Of a stretch of DNA of 64,000 nt, positions 32,482 through 42,384 are shown one piece after another. Origin of the DNA: Sequoia sempervirens (lineage: Eukaryota > Streptophyta > Pinopsida > Cupressales > Cupressaceae); NCBI GenBank assembly GCA_007258455.2, contig VDFB02000003.1:43837986-43901985 (forward strand). Direction: 5' to 3'. The position numbers were made by a program, and so were the translations under genes. The first letter of the stretch is position 1; each line of letters opens with the position of its first letter. The notes under the pieces are model-generated. The model did not search any database. It was not told where the DNA came from and was given only the letters and a program-made list of their open reading frames with translations.

Positions 32482-33651
32482 ATGACAGGGCCTACAACAA
32501 GGGGTAAAAAGAATGTTGTCACTCCGGGGAAGACTCCTGATAAGGATGGTGAAACAATCGAGGATATTACTCATAATGAAGAAATAAATAAGGTCAAGGA
32601 AGAAATTTCCTCAATTAACAATAAGGTCAAGGAAGAAATTTCCTCAATTAAGATGGATATGTGTGACCTACGAGGAGATATGTCGGACATGCGAAACATG
32701 TTAAGCACCTACATAGCAGAATCAAGAAAGGAGTTCTCAAGCGACCAAGGTGAGAATTCTAGGTCAGCCACTACTAACACAAGCTTTAGTACTCCTATTG
32801 GATCTAGGAATTTATTTCCCAAGGTGGATATGCGCAAGTTTGATGGTAAGGATCCTCTAACATGGATAAACCAAATGGAGAATTTTTTTGAAGTACACCA
32901 AATCCCAAATGGACAAAAGGTCACGATGGCTTCCTTATATTTAGAACCAGATCAATTCATTTGGTATCATTGGCTTTGCACTCATCGAGGTAAAAAGGGG
33001 CTCACCGTCTCATGGTCAATTTTTACAGAGGAACTCCAAGCACAATATAGCAATAGCGTCACAGACAACTTCTTCAGCCAGCTAGCTAAACTTCAACAAA
33101 CAGGATCAGTTAAGGATTATATTCAGCAATTCCAAAATCTATCCTTAAGGGTGGATTCAATTACGGAGGAAAACTTGAATGATTTATTCTTGGGTGGTCT
33201 CAAGGATCACATTCAACATGAGGTACGCATGTTTAGACCTAGTTCCATAAATGAGTCTTTTATCTTAGCACGCAGGGTAGAGGAGAAATATTTGATTCCT
33301 AAGAAGCAAGGGGCTAATGTGACAAGAGAGAAAGGATATTCAACACAACCTACTAAGTTGACTCCACAACAAATTGAGGAGAAAAGAGCAAAAGGCTTGT
33401 GTTTCAATTGTGATAGAAAATACAGTCGAGGACATAAATGTAGTGAAAAGAAATTGTTTTATATTGAAGGTCCCAATGAGGAAGAAGAGGAGGAACCCAT
33501 ACTAGAAGATGAAAGGGAGTCAAATGAGGAATCACATGATTCTCAACCAATCATTTCTTGTCATGCACTCTCGGTTTCAGGCTCCACAAACTCTCAAGGT
33601 GGTGGGGTTCCTAAAGAAGCAGAAGGTAACAGTGTTGATCGACTCAGGTAG
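32482..33651 (+). CDS. Chromovirus Gag
   Basis: Gag packages the element RNA into virus-like particles. The first ATG in frame is at 32,482 (MTGPTTRGKK). A coiled-coil-like start with a repeated VKEEISSI unit (near residues 35-60) precedes the capsid-like gag domain (KVDMRKFDGKDPLTWINQME, then SVKDYIQQFQNLSLRVDSI). A zinc knuckle of the CFNCDRKYSRGHKC type follows near residue 310, with Cys-x2-Cys-x7-His-x-Cys spacing, and then an acidic Glu-rich linker. The natural Gag-protease frame is lost near 33,571, where one base seems to be missing, so the last 25 or so residues to 33,651 are out of frame. Confidence 0.9.
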   Translation: MTGPTTRGKKNVVTPGKTPDKDGETIEDITHNEEINKVKEEISSINNKVKEEISSIKMDMCDLRGDMSDMRNMLSTYIAESRKEFSSDQGENSRSATTNTSFSTPIGSRNLFPKVDMRKFDGKDPLTWINQMENFFEVHQIPNGQKVTMASLYLEPDQFIWYHWLCTHRGKKGLTVSWSIFTEELQAQYSNSVTDNFFSQLAKLQQTGSVKDYIQQFQNLSLRVDSITEENLNDLFLGGLKDHIQHEVRMFRPSSINESFILARRVEEKYLIPKKQGANVTREKGYSTQPTKLTPQQIEEKRAKGLCFNCDRKYSRGHKCSEKKLFYIEGPNEEEEEEPILEDERESNEESHDSQPIISCHALSVSGSTNSQGGGVPKEAEGNSVDRLR

Positions 33652-34000
33652 TACTCATAATTTCATCAACAAAAAGTTAGCTACTGTCTAAATTGTTTCA
33701 TATATCCAGCTCCAGAGTTTCAAGTTTTGATTGCAGATGGTGGTACAGTTAGTTGTTCAGGGAAGTGTCATAGCATTAAATTATCCATGGGAGATTATCA
33801 ACTTGATACCCCAATGTATGCGATATCCATGGGTGCAACAGATATTGTTTTGGGAGTACAATGGCTTACTACATTAGGAACAATTGAGATGAACTTCCAA
33901 GAACTATTCATGAGATTTCAATCAGAAGGAAGGCTAGTAGAGCTAAGGGGGTTGAAGGAAAAATCTCCACAAATGGTAAGCTCTCATCAAATGCAAAAGT
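33572..34000 (+). pseudogene. Chromovirus aspartic protease
   Basis: The active site VLIDSGSTHNFI (near 33,645) is the retropepsin DSG with the ST extension seen in plant gypsy elements. It sits in another frame from Gag, and the frame changes again near 33,689. The rest is at 33,727-34,000, with the IVLGVQWL motif of the flap-distal region. An active copy would be a 100-130-residue domain that matures the polyprotein. Confidence 0.9.
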
Positions 34001-34059
34001 TGCTTAAGAAAGGAGTGGATGGATTTGTGGCCCAACTATGTTCATTAGAAGTCTCTCAA

Positions 34060-34985
34060 TCTATTACTCCTACTCATCCAGATTTGCAAGCTATAATTGA
34101 TCGTCACTCAGTTGTTCTTGGAGATATGCCTAAAGGACTTCCTCCTAAGAGGGATCATGATCATGCCATACAATTAGTCCCAGGGAGCCAGCCACCGAAC
34201 ATCAGGCCTTACAGGTATCCACACATACAAAAGAGTGAGATAGAAAAAATTGTTGAAGAGATGCTAGAGGCAGGAATCATTAGGCATAGCCAAAGTGCTT
34301 ACCTCGCCGGTGGTGATGGTACGTAAGAAGGATGATACTTGGCGATGTGTCCAGATTATAGAGTGCTCAACATGTACACCATTAAAGATAAGTTTCCAAT
34401 TCCAGTCATTGATGATTTGCTAGATGAATTAAATGGAGCTATGTTTTTTACCAAGTTAGATCTTAGATCTGGTTATCACCAAATTCGGATTAAGGAGGAG
34501 GATATTTGTAAGACAACATTTCGGACTCATGAGGGTCATTATGAATTTTTGGTGATGCCATTTGGTCTTACCAATGCACCATCTACATTCCAAAGTTTGA
34601 TGAATTCCATTTTTAAGAAGTTCTTGAGAAAGTTTGTATTAGTATTCTTTGATGATATATTGATTTACAGCAAGACTTGGGAAGAACATTTGCAACATGT
34701 GGACCAAGCATTACAAATACTTGAAGATCATAAACTCTATGCTAAGCCATCCAAGTGTGCTTTTGGTCTTACAAAGGTGGAGTATTTGGGACACATAGTT
34801 TCACATGAAGGAGTAAAGGTGGACCCTAACAAAATTAAGGCTATCATGGAATGGCCTATTCCAAAAACCATTAAGAAACTGAGAGGATTCTTGGGATTGA
34901 CAGGGTACTATAGAAGATTTGTGAAGAATTATGGTAGTATAGCAGCACCTCTCACCACTCTATTGAAGAAGGATTCTTTTCATTG
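34060..34985 (+). pseudogene. Chromovirus reverse transcriptase
   Basis: Conserved blocks are the approach IRPYRYPHIQKSEIEKIVEE, then [33 protein letters not shown], and the catalytic [10 protein letters not shown] near 34,650 (Phe-Phe-Asp-Asp, acceptable in this group). [20 protein letters not shown] and [15 protein letters not shown] complete the set. Two frame breaks near 34,305 and 34,345 flank the segment with the RKKDDTWR motif. The rest is open from 34,339. Confidence 0.95.
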
Positions 34986-35420
34986 GAATGAGTCTGCCAA
35001 TACAACATTTGAGAGATTGAAGGAGGCTATGTGTTCAACTCCGGTACTTTCCACTCCTGACTTCACCAAGGAATTATGGAATGTGATGCTTCGAAATGGG
35101 ATAGGAGCAGTGCTTATGCAAGAAAGTCGACCAATTGCTTTTGAGAGTCATCAATTAAAAGGTAAGAATCTACTAAAACCTATTTATGAGAAGGAAATGC
35201 TAGCAATACTCCATGCAATGAAACAATGGCGGCCTTATCTATTGGGTAGACATTTCAAGGTTAAGACAGATCATGATAGCCTAAAATATTTTTGGAACAA
35301 CGACTATCTTCTAAAGAGCAACAAAAATGGGTCACTAAGATGTTAGGATATGACTTTGAGATTGTATATAAGAAAGGGAAAGAAAATATTGTCGCAGATG
35401 CACTGTCAAGGAAGGATGAG
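34986..35420 (+). pseudogene. Chromovirus RNase H
   Basis: This follows RT in the same frame. The first catalytic Asp region near 35,085 is read in the wrong phase between two compensating single-base changes, after which [20 protein letters not shown] is in phase. [20 protein letters not shown] and [11 protein letters not shown] follow. A frame break near 35,300 moves the end, with KGKENIVADALSRK, into the next frame. Confidence 0.9.
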
Positions 35421-35639
35421 AAAGATGAAGCCTTATTGTGTGCCCTTTCAATATTACAAGCAAATTGGGTGGAGGAAGCCAAAGTAGAGTGGCAAAATGA
35501 TGTTGCGACTAGTAATCTCATCGAGCAATTAAAAAGTGATCCTAGTAGTTCAGATAAGTTTTGTTGGAAGGGAGATACTCTTTGGTATAAAGAGCATTTG
35601 TATCTCTGCAAGAATTCCAACCTTAAAATCAAGATTCTC

Positions 35640-36360
35640 ACAGAGTTGCATGAGTCTCCAGTGGGTGGTCATTCAGGATTTTTGAAGACATATCATCGAG
35701 TCAAGCAAGATTTCTTTTGGGAAGGGCTAAAGGGTGATGTTCAAAAATTTGTGGCTGAATGTTTGGTGTGTCAAAGGCATAAAGGGGAGACAATTAAGGC
35801 ACCAGGTCTCTTGCAACCCTTATCTATTCCTAGCCAGCGTTGGGAAGAGATATCCATGGACTTCATCACAGGGCTTCCCAAATCTAAAGGTCATAATGTC
35901 ATCATGGTGGTGGTTGATAGGCTCACTAAATATGCACATTTCATTGCATTAGCACATCCTTTTACAGCAAGTGTAGTGGCTAGAGCTTTTTTGGAGAATA
36001 TCCAAAAGCTACATGGTACACCTAAAGTTATTGTTAGTGATCGTGATCCTATCTTCACTAGTCACTTTTGGAAAGATTTATTCTCATGTTTGGGTACTCA
36101 ATTGGCTCTTAGCTCTTCATACCACCCTCAATCAGATGGGAAAACAGAGGTTGTTAATAAGTGTTTGGAAGGATATCTACGTTGTTTCACTTCAGAGAAA
36201 CAGTCCCAATGGGTAGATTGGCTACCACTTGCGGAATGGTGGTATAACACTTCTTTTCATAGCTCATCAAAAATGTCTCCATTTTTGGCACTTTATGGAT
36301 ATCATCCTCCTTCCATCACATCATCAATTAAGGTGTCCCAAGAGTTCAGGCAGTAGAAGA
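35640..36360 (+). pseudogene. Chromovirus integrase, zinc and catalytic domains
   Basis: The His-His-Cys-Cys zinc motif runs from HSGFLKTYHRVKQDFFWEG to CLVCQRHKG. The DDE core follows. SMDFITGLPKSKGHNVIMVV holds the first Asp, VSDRDPIFTSHFWKDLF the second, and HPQSDGKTEVVNKCLEGYLR the Glu. WWYNTSFHSSSKMSPFLALY follows as usual. All three catalytic residues are present. A one-base insertion near 36,335 shifts the C-terminal part. Confidence 0.95.
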
Positions 36361-36715
36361 CCACTTGCTTCATCAACAACAAGTACTTTCAGGACTCAAG
36401 GAGAATTTATCCATGGCACAAAATCGAATGAAACAACAGGCAGACCAACATCGTAGTGAAAGAAGTTTTGAAGTTGGGGATTGGGTCTTCTTGCGACTGC
36501 AGCCTTATAAGCAAATCTCACTAAAGCAGCAAAGAAAGAATAATAAGTTGTCACCAAAGTATTATGGTCCATACCAAATCATGCAGAAGATCGGTAGTGT
36601 TGCCTACAAGCTTGAGTTGCCACCTACAACAAAGATACATCCAGTTTTTCATGTTTCCTGTTTGAAGAAGGTAATTGGGCATAATATTCCCACTCAAACA
36701 ACACTTCCGAGCTAG
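36361..36715 (+). pseudogene. Chromovirus integrase C-terminal domain
   Basis: The GPY/F-type module reads FEVGDWVFLRLQPYKQISL, then LSPKYYGPYQIMQKIGSVAY and HPVFHVSCLKKVIG. It would bind DNA or position the complex. The stop at 36,713-36,715 comes from a missing base near 36,705. Confidence 0.9.
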
Positions 36716-36933
36716 ATGAAGAAGGGAGAATCATTTTGGAACCAGAGTGCATTCGTCAAACACGCACAAAGAAGCTGAGGAATAGAACTATCACTGAGTA
36801 TCTCATCCAATGGAAGAATTTACCAGTTGAAGATGCCACATGGGAAGATGGGGAGTTCATTCAAAAGTTTCCAAACTTGATTAGCATTGAGGACAATGCT
36901 TCTTTGAAGAAGGGGGGCATGCTACGCCCTTAA
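36716..36933 (+). pseudogene. Chromodomain at the integrase end
   Basis: EYLIQWKNLPVEDATWED followed by GEFIQKFPNL is a chromodomain (strand-strand-helix). It is known in chromoviruses to steer integration to marked chromatin. One of the aromatic cage positions is kept (W of IQWKN). It is a direct continuation of the integrase C-terminus after a one-base break. Confidence 0.9.
36907..36919 (+). promoter_or_regulatory. Polypurine tract of the chromovirus
   Basis: AAGAAGGGGGGCA lies directly before the TG of the 3' LTR. Confidence 0.85.
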
Positions 36934-37264
36934 TATTATTGTACATCGGGTTATGAATAGTCGGCTTGTGGCTATCTTAACTCTCTATTAAGTCATATTA
37001 TCATTAGTATATTGTTATTTAGTTGTTTAGGTCGGCCTAAGTCTTATATAGGTGTGTCTAAGTCGGCCTAGGTGATATCCTTGGCATAAATAGGTATATA
37101 TAGGAGGTTGTGAGTCTTATTTCATCATCAAGTTGTGAAGTGTGTTCTCATTAGAGATATTTGGAGGTTTCCCCCTCGAAGTGGCTTGTTATTCTCAGTT
37201 ATTATCAAGTATTTTCAGCATATTTCATATCATATTCTTCCATTGTGCAAGTTATTTCATAACA
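36920..37264 (+). repeat. 3' LTR of the chromovirus
   Basis: 345 bp, matching 31,769-32,114 except for one deleted T. It is followed by the target duplication TCCTT. Confidence 0.95.
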
Positions 37265-37269
37265 TCCTT

Positions 37270-38110
37270 CTTGAGGATCTTGCTCAAATTCTATCTCTTG
37301 TATCCTTATTGAGGTAGAGCCATCGATATGATTGACCTCTGTGTTGTTTGAAAGGACCAATGTCTGTGGAATTCTTTCTTGTACCTCTTTTAAGGCTTTT
37401 TGGCACATCTTATATATGAATTCAGAGTGAGCCGTATTGTGGATTCGACACCAATTTGGCCGCAATAAATCTTGAATATGGATATTTTCGTGCAATTCTT
37501 CCTTCAATTGAACACTTTTCCAAACATTTTTTTTGAAATTTTCAAACATTCCTCCATTATTATCCTGGGAGCTTTCCCCATTTTCGATTAGTGCCTCAGT
37601 GGAATCAATTATCCAGTTGATTTCCTACAACGTTAGGACTTCATTTACTTTAGGCCTTTAAGAGCCTAAGTCTGTCTCTAGAAACAATATTCCATTGTTC
37701 TCTCTATATTCAGTAATCATCAGCTTGAGCCTTGGTGTGATGTCAACTCTTATTTGGTTCAAGACTCCTTTCCATGGTAGCCACATGTGAGAAAAGTCTA
37801 TAGAAATATATCCATTTAGCCTCCTTGAACAATCTCTACTTAAAACCATGTTGTACCCATCAGGAATATCAACAATTGAAATGTTGATACAACTTTGTAT
37901 TCTTGGGTCCGCCACTAATTGCATGTGAATATTATTTAATTTTCCCATATAATCGAGGCTTCTATCTTATCTAACTGAGTGAATTTTTTATTAGTTCTTG
38001 TAGACACCAATCCTAACCTATGGCAAAAAGCTAGTGGCATCATGTTGCTTGAAGCACCAAAATCTACTAGGCAATTGTGCAACATTTTTCCAAATATTCT
38101 GACTAACAAC
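37270..38110 (-). pseudogene. Protease region of the giant element
   Basis: The active site near 38,060 reads LVDFGASSNMMPL, where the usual DSG or DTG is DFG. The frame goes on at 37,948-37,658 with SIVDIPDGYNMVLSRDCSRR and SHMWLPWKGVLNQIRVDI, a conserved retropepsin C-terminal half. 37,549-37,270 is the acidic linker towards the extra RNase H, cut by the chromovirus target site. The Ser-to-Phe change next to the catalytic Asp would be damaging. Confidence 0.75.
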
Positions 38111-39042
38111 AAAAATGGGGCGGGCTCGTCTTTTCCCTAGTAAAAGACTACTAGGTGTTTTTCTTGATTGTTTACATCTTGATTCTTTTCTTTTTGTGCT
38201 CCCAGGACAAGTTCTTTCTTCGATGGGGTCTATGGTCGCTCACTTGTCAAGACTTCTTCTTGAAATATGTATGTATCCATAAGAACTTTTGGCAACATGT
38301 CTCTTTGATTTGAACTTTTAGACGATGTCTAGGTCATTCCCACAATATTAGGAGGTTGTTGTGGAGCATCAAATATGTCACCTGACACTTCTAACTCAAC
38401 AATATTTGTATTTTCTGGAGCATTGGATACTCCACTATTCAGCACATTCTATGGGGTGTTTCTTGGGGCGACAACTTCAATCAAACTGCCTAGAAGCATT
38501 TCTCGAATCTTAGGGATTCTCATTAACTCGATCAGAGGTAAGCTGACCTTTATCCTTTTAAACTCTTCCAACACGTATGAACTTAACCTCTTTATTTCTT
38601 CTCTAGGATGATCTTTTATCTGTGCTTGAGCCTGCTCCACTTGAGGGCTCACTTGTCTTGTTTGTTCCACTTGTGGAATAGTAGCTTGTCTTGTTCCATT
38701 TGACTAGACATTTTGCTGGCAATATTCTGGCGAATCTCTAGGAAGGGATGACACATTGGTAGCATTTGGATTTGGTGGAGTCTAGAAATTGTTTGGAGGA
38801 ATAAATGGAGTCAAGGGTTCATTTTGGTGAGTATTCCTCTGATACATCTTGAACGGGTTTCCAGATGCCTGTTTGAGCACTTCTCTGGTTCCTTCCACCA
38901 ATTCACTGTTATATAATGGAGGGAAACTATAAAAATTAATTGTAGCTAGCTAGCTTGATGGGTCTTTAGTTTCCGGTCCATCTTGATATCATGGTGCCTC
39001 CACTAGGCGATTTGCAGATGCGGGTGGGAATCTTTGATTAGG
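38111..39042 (-). pseudogene. Gag-protease linker of the giant element
   Basis: Low-complexity Gln/Pro/Thr-rich frames. A conserved-looking helix at 38,449-38,670 contains VSLPLIELMRIPKIREMLLG. This LxxLxxIPxxRE-type motif often precedes protease in plant gypsy polyproteins. No further domain is seen. Confidence 0.5.
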
Positions 39043-39345
39043 CTAATACTGTGGGTACTCTTGGGGTGAAAATTTGACACTCTCAATCACGAGGGCCTCA
39101 TCATATCTTGGTGTAGGAACTAATTCATATCTGGTTACTGGAGGATCTTCTGCCCCTAAATTCCTCCTCTCGCTCCTGAAAATATCTGCAACTACTTGGA
39201 ACTTGCGGCAATGTAATTTAGAATGTTGATCTATGTTGTGCAGCTTGCACCATCCTGATAATGTTGCTTCGGCTAGGAACACCTTGTCTATGGGATGATT
39301 GTCAGCAGGTGGATTATCCAAGGGAGATGACACAGTACCGTTGTT
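39043..39345 (-). pseudogene. Gag zinc motif of the giant element
   Basis: WCKLHNIDQHSKLHCRKFQ gives Cys-x2-His-x5-His-x4-Cys, a variant of the retroviral knuckle seen in some plant gypsy gags. It is flanked by Pro-rich and acidic sequence. Near 39,360-39,545 the minus strand has NYQ/NQN-rich repeats. Confidence 0.7.
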
Positions 39346-39777
39346 AGGCCCAGTGTTCCATGTCTTCTTTTGGAAGCCTGAATTGTTATTATGAAAACCT
39401 TGGCTATTCCCTTGATAATTTTGATTGTCCCTTTGGTAATTTTGATTATCTCTCTAGTAATTTTGATTCTCTATTGGGTATGCAGAGTGACCTTGACCTT
39501 GGAAATTCCCTTGAGGTGATTGATAATTTCTTTGAAATTTTTTAATTTGACTAGTTTGACCTTTCAGATATGTAACTTTAGTTGACAACTTCTTGACTTG
39601 GTCAATCAATTTCTTCATTTCATCCTTTTCTTCTTGAGTTCAGCTTGAAGTCATCACATTTTGAAGGTATATTGGTTGTGCTAGTAGAACTTGGGACATA
39701 GGCATTCCTAGGTGAAGGACCAATTGATTATTTGTGGAAGGGACTAGGTTCATCATAGGTGTATATTGCGCCAATGC

Positions 39778-40419
39778 CTAATTGATATCTTGAATTTGGT
39801 TATGGGCAGCTGAATTTCCCAAGTAATTGAGTGGACCTGGAGCCATACCTACTCCTAGACCATTACTAGTCATAATTGCTACAAAATATGCTTCCTTTAA
39901 GTCTGTTGGGGGTAGATTCTTTGACTTTACAAACATGGTGATAAGACAATCCAAAGCTTTGTAATAGATTGCCAGTGTCACTACATTGTCCAAATCATAA
40001 GGATCTCTTAACCTCGTGTAGGCCCTATGGAATCTGTTGTTGAACATGCTAATTGGTTTGTGTTCTTGACTCTTTACTTCCACAAATTTCCTATATAGAT
40101 CAGTTGGGGAAATTGGTGCCTTGAACTTCTCTAAGAAAGAAGTCTTCATTTGTTGCCAATTGTTAATGTAGTTAGCTCGCAAATGGATGTACCAGTAAGA
40201 AGCCTCCTCATCGAATGTGTAGGGGAACAACCTATAGGTAACATCTTCTTCTTGGATATCTCTGTTCTGAAGGAGATCTTCGAAAAGTTTGATATGCTCA
40301 TCCACAGTGTGGTTTAGGTCACCACTATGAAACTTAGAATAGAAATGTTTTGGGTTCTTAGGCATGTCATGATTGAAGGAAAACATCATAGGTGATGCAT
40401 TAGCTAGACGCCACCCCAT
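39778..40419 (-). pseudogene. Gag capsid domain of the giant element
   Basis: 213 open codons with the retrotransposon gag signature. HFYSKFHSGDLNHTVDEHIK starts it, then YRLFPYTFDEEASYWYIHL, NNWQQMKTSFLEKFKAP and SQEHKPISMFNNRFHRAYTR. This forms the capsid of virus-like particles. The domain itself is unbroken, but upstream and downstream frames are shifted. Confidence 0.85.
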
Positions 40420-40439
40420 TGGAGAGTTTGGTTGATTTA

Positions 40440-41422
40440 CTTGGACAGGTTGAACCAGTTGAACTAGTTGTATTGGTTATGTAGCTACTGGAACTTGTTG
40501 ATTATTCAGTTGTGTAGTACTTGGAATTGGGGTACATGGTGGTGAGGCTTCGAAGAGACTGAAAGGATCTTCCTCACTTGGTGCTTCTTCGCCGGTATCA
40601 ACTACACTTGATGTTCCCTCTTGCGATGCTTCATATCTCTTTCTTTGTCTATTTTTGTAAGGAGATAACTCTACTTTGAAAGAATTGGATTGAATATAGT
40701 AACTCTTCAAAATTTATCTATTGAAAAAGAAACAATTTGATCCAGCATATCTTCCTTCAATCTTGTCGAGGTGGTGCAGGGGTTGCTTCAGGAGTTGGTT
40801 GATTTGCTTGTAGATTTTGTTGTCGTTGGAGGGCTCCAAACCTTTGAATGAGAAAATCTCTTTGGATAGCGAATTCAATACGTCGAGCTCTCTCTTCTTC
40901 TTCAAGGATAAAGTACATTTGAAACAAGTCAGGAGTGTTCCTTCTTATTTTCCATGCAAGACTAAACAATTTGGTGATGATATCTTCTTGCTCATCATGA
41001 AACCCAAGTTTGGTTGTAACAGTGGATTAGGATCTTGGCTTGGATTAGGAATGCTGCCTGGAAGCACCATTCTTCATTCTATGAGAAAAGCTTGGATTTA
41101 TTGAGGACGGGCCGGTGGCAATTGTTCTATTTCGTCAAAAGCTTGTTTTAGATGGTTGATTCTTTTTCTTATAGAATCCCTTTGAATTGCTACTTCAATT
41201 GGTCATCCCTTTTCTTCTTCCCTAGCAAGAACATGGCTTGTTTGTCTGAATTGAGCATGGTATGTCTATGATTTCCAAGCTAGTGAGTATAACTGATCAA
41301 TAATATTTGTTTGTCCTTGTTCTGGTTGTTTAAAGGGTGTATCCAAAGGAAACTCATGTGGTAACACCATACTGCATCATGTCTACTGCCTCAACTTGCA
41401 AGTAATTTTGTGTTGTTTCTAT
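40440..41422 (-). pseudogene. N-terminal Gag and leader of the giant element
   Basis: The frames at 40,477-40,710 (basic, then Ser/Glu-rich) and 40,757-40,969 (EEEERARRIEFAIQRDFLIQ, helical, then Pro/Ala-rich) form the N-terminal matrix-like part. Above 41,100 the sequence is leader with a few coding-like helical pieces. Boundaries are not certain. Confidence 0.55.
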
Positions 41423-41439
41423 CCCTCCTTCTAGCACCA
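41423..41439 (-). promoter_or_regulatory. Candidate primer binding site of the giant element
   Basis: The minus strand reads TGGTGCTAGAAGGAGGG about 7 bases after the 5' LTR. It begins with TGG as any tRNA-complementary site should. I cannot name the tRNA. It is not the initiator methionine sequence used by the other LTR elements here. Confidence 0.5.
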
Positions 41440-42384
41440 ATTCTATTTTTTTGTACATTTTATCATCCACCAAACACAGAATAAAATTTCCAAAGACACT
41501 CTATCCTCTCTTGAAAAAAATCACCGTGTATGCTAAGACTGCGAGAAGAACATATGGTGACTCCAAGGTTTCTTTTGTCAGGTCTTGACCTGTGGATAAG
41601 CTCAATGGGTGTTGTGATATGCTGGTAATACACAAAGTGACTTATGCTAAAAAAAATCCTTCACAAGTTAGGACTTGGACGGATTTAACATTAAATACTC
41701 TTTCTTTTTGGGATTTCAAAAAAGTGCAAAAGCATAAGGGTTTAGAAGTTCTCATCTACTCATAAGAATTCAAGAGATGGTAGAGATTAGGTGAAACTAA
41801 TAACCATGCTTTGCTTCGCCTCACTAGGAAAAGTACACAAAGTGGGTGCAATCTTCAAGGGGTGTGCTTATGATTTTTACATCATGAATAATTACCATCA
41901 AATCGAACAATACTCATCCAGACAGAAGTTAAGCATCCACAATTATAAGCTCAGGCTAGCTTTACACATTGAATAAAAATCATCTATTTAAAAAAAGTAT
42001 GAGCACAGTTTCACCATAAATCAATACTTATCAAATCTTGAATTCATCTAACATTTATTCAAATCAAATTCTATTCTAATTCTAATCTATTGTTGAAGAA
42101 GATATGTAACCTTGCTACCACTTGACAATAAGAAGGATTCAAAGCAAATCATGCATAAGAGATTTTATTATCAAAAGTAGCTATACTCAATAATTCCATA
42201 CACTTTCTTCACCCTGTGATAATGAGAGAGCAAGAGTTTATATAGAGTTTATGAAAGCAAATGAAAGGCTGAGATTAAAACAAGTTAATAGCCGAGATCA
42301 AGACATATCAACCCTAATTAAGGTTTCCTAAAATAACATCGTCATTATTTGCATGAAAGAAAAGTGGCGCCTAAGCTATTTTCA

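Larger units (their letters stand above)
31769..37264 (+). mobile_element. Young Ty3/gypsy chromovirus (5,496 bp) nested in the giant element
   Basis: The element has LTRs of 346 and 345 bp, TG...CA ends and the target duplication TCCTT at 31,764-31,768 and 37,265-37,269. The LTR copies differ only by one T in a TTTTCCCCC run. The order is gag, protease, RT, RNase H, integrase, chromodomain. Size, gag knuckle type and chromodomain fit the Reina-like chromoviruses, though that subgroup is inferred. It is inserted opposite to the host element, between that element's protease and second RNase H. About eight single-base frame breaks interrupt the genes. Confidence 0.95.

Noticed and set aside
35261..35641. 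A 126-codon minus-strand frame
   Set aside because: It is antisense to the RNase H and integrase start of the chromovirus.
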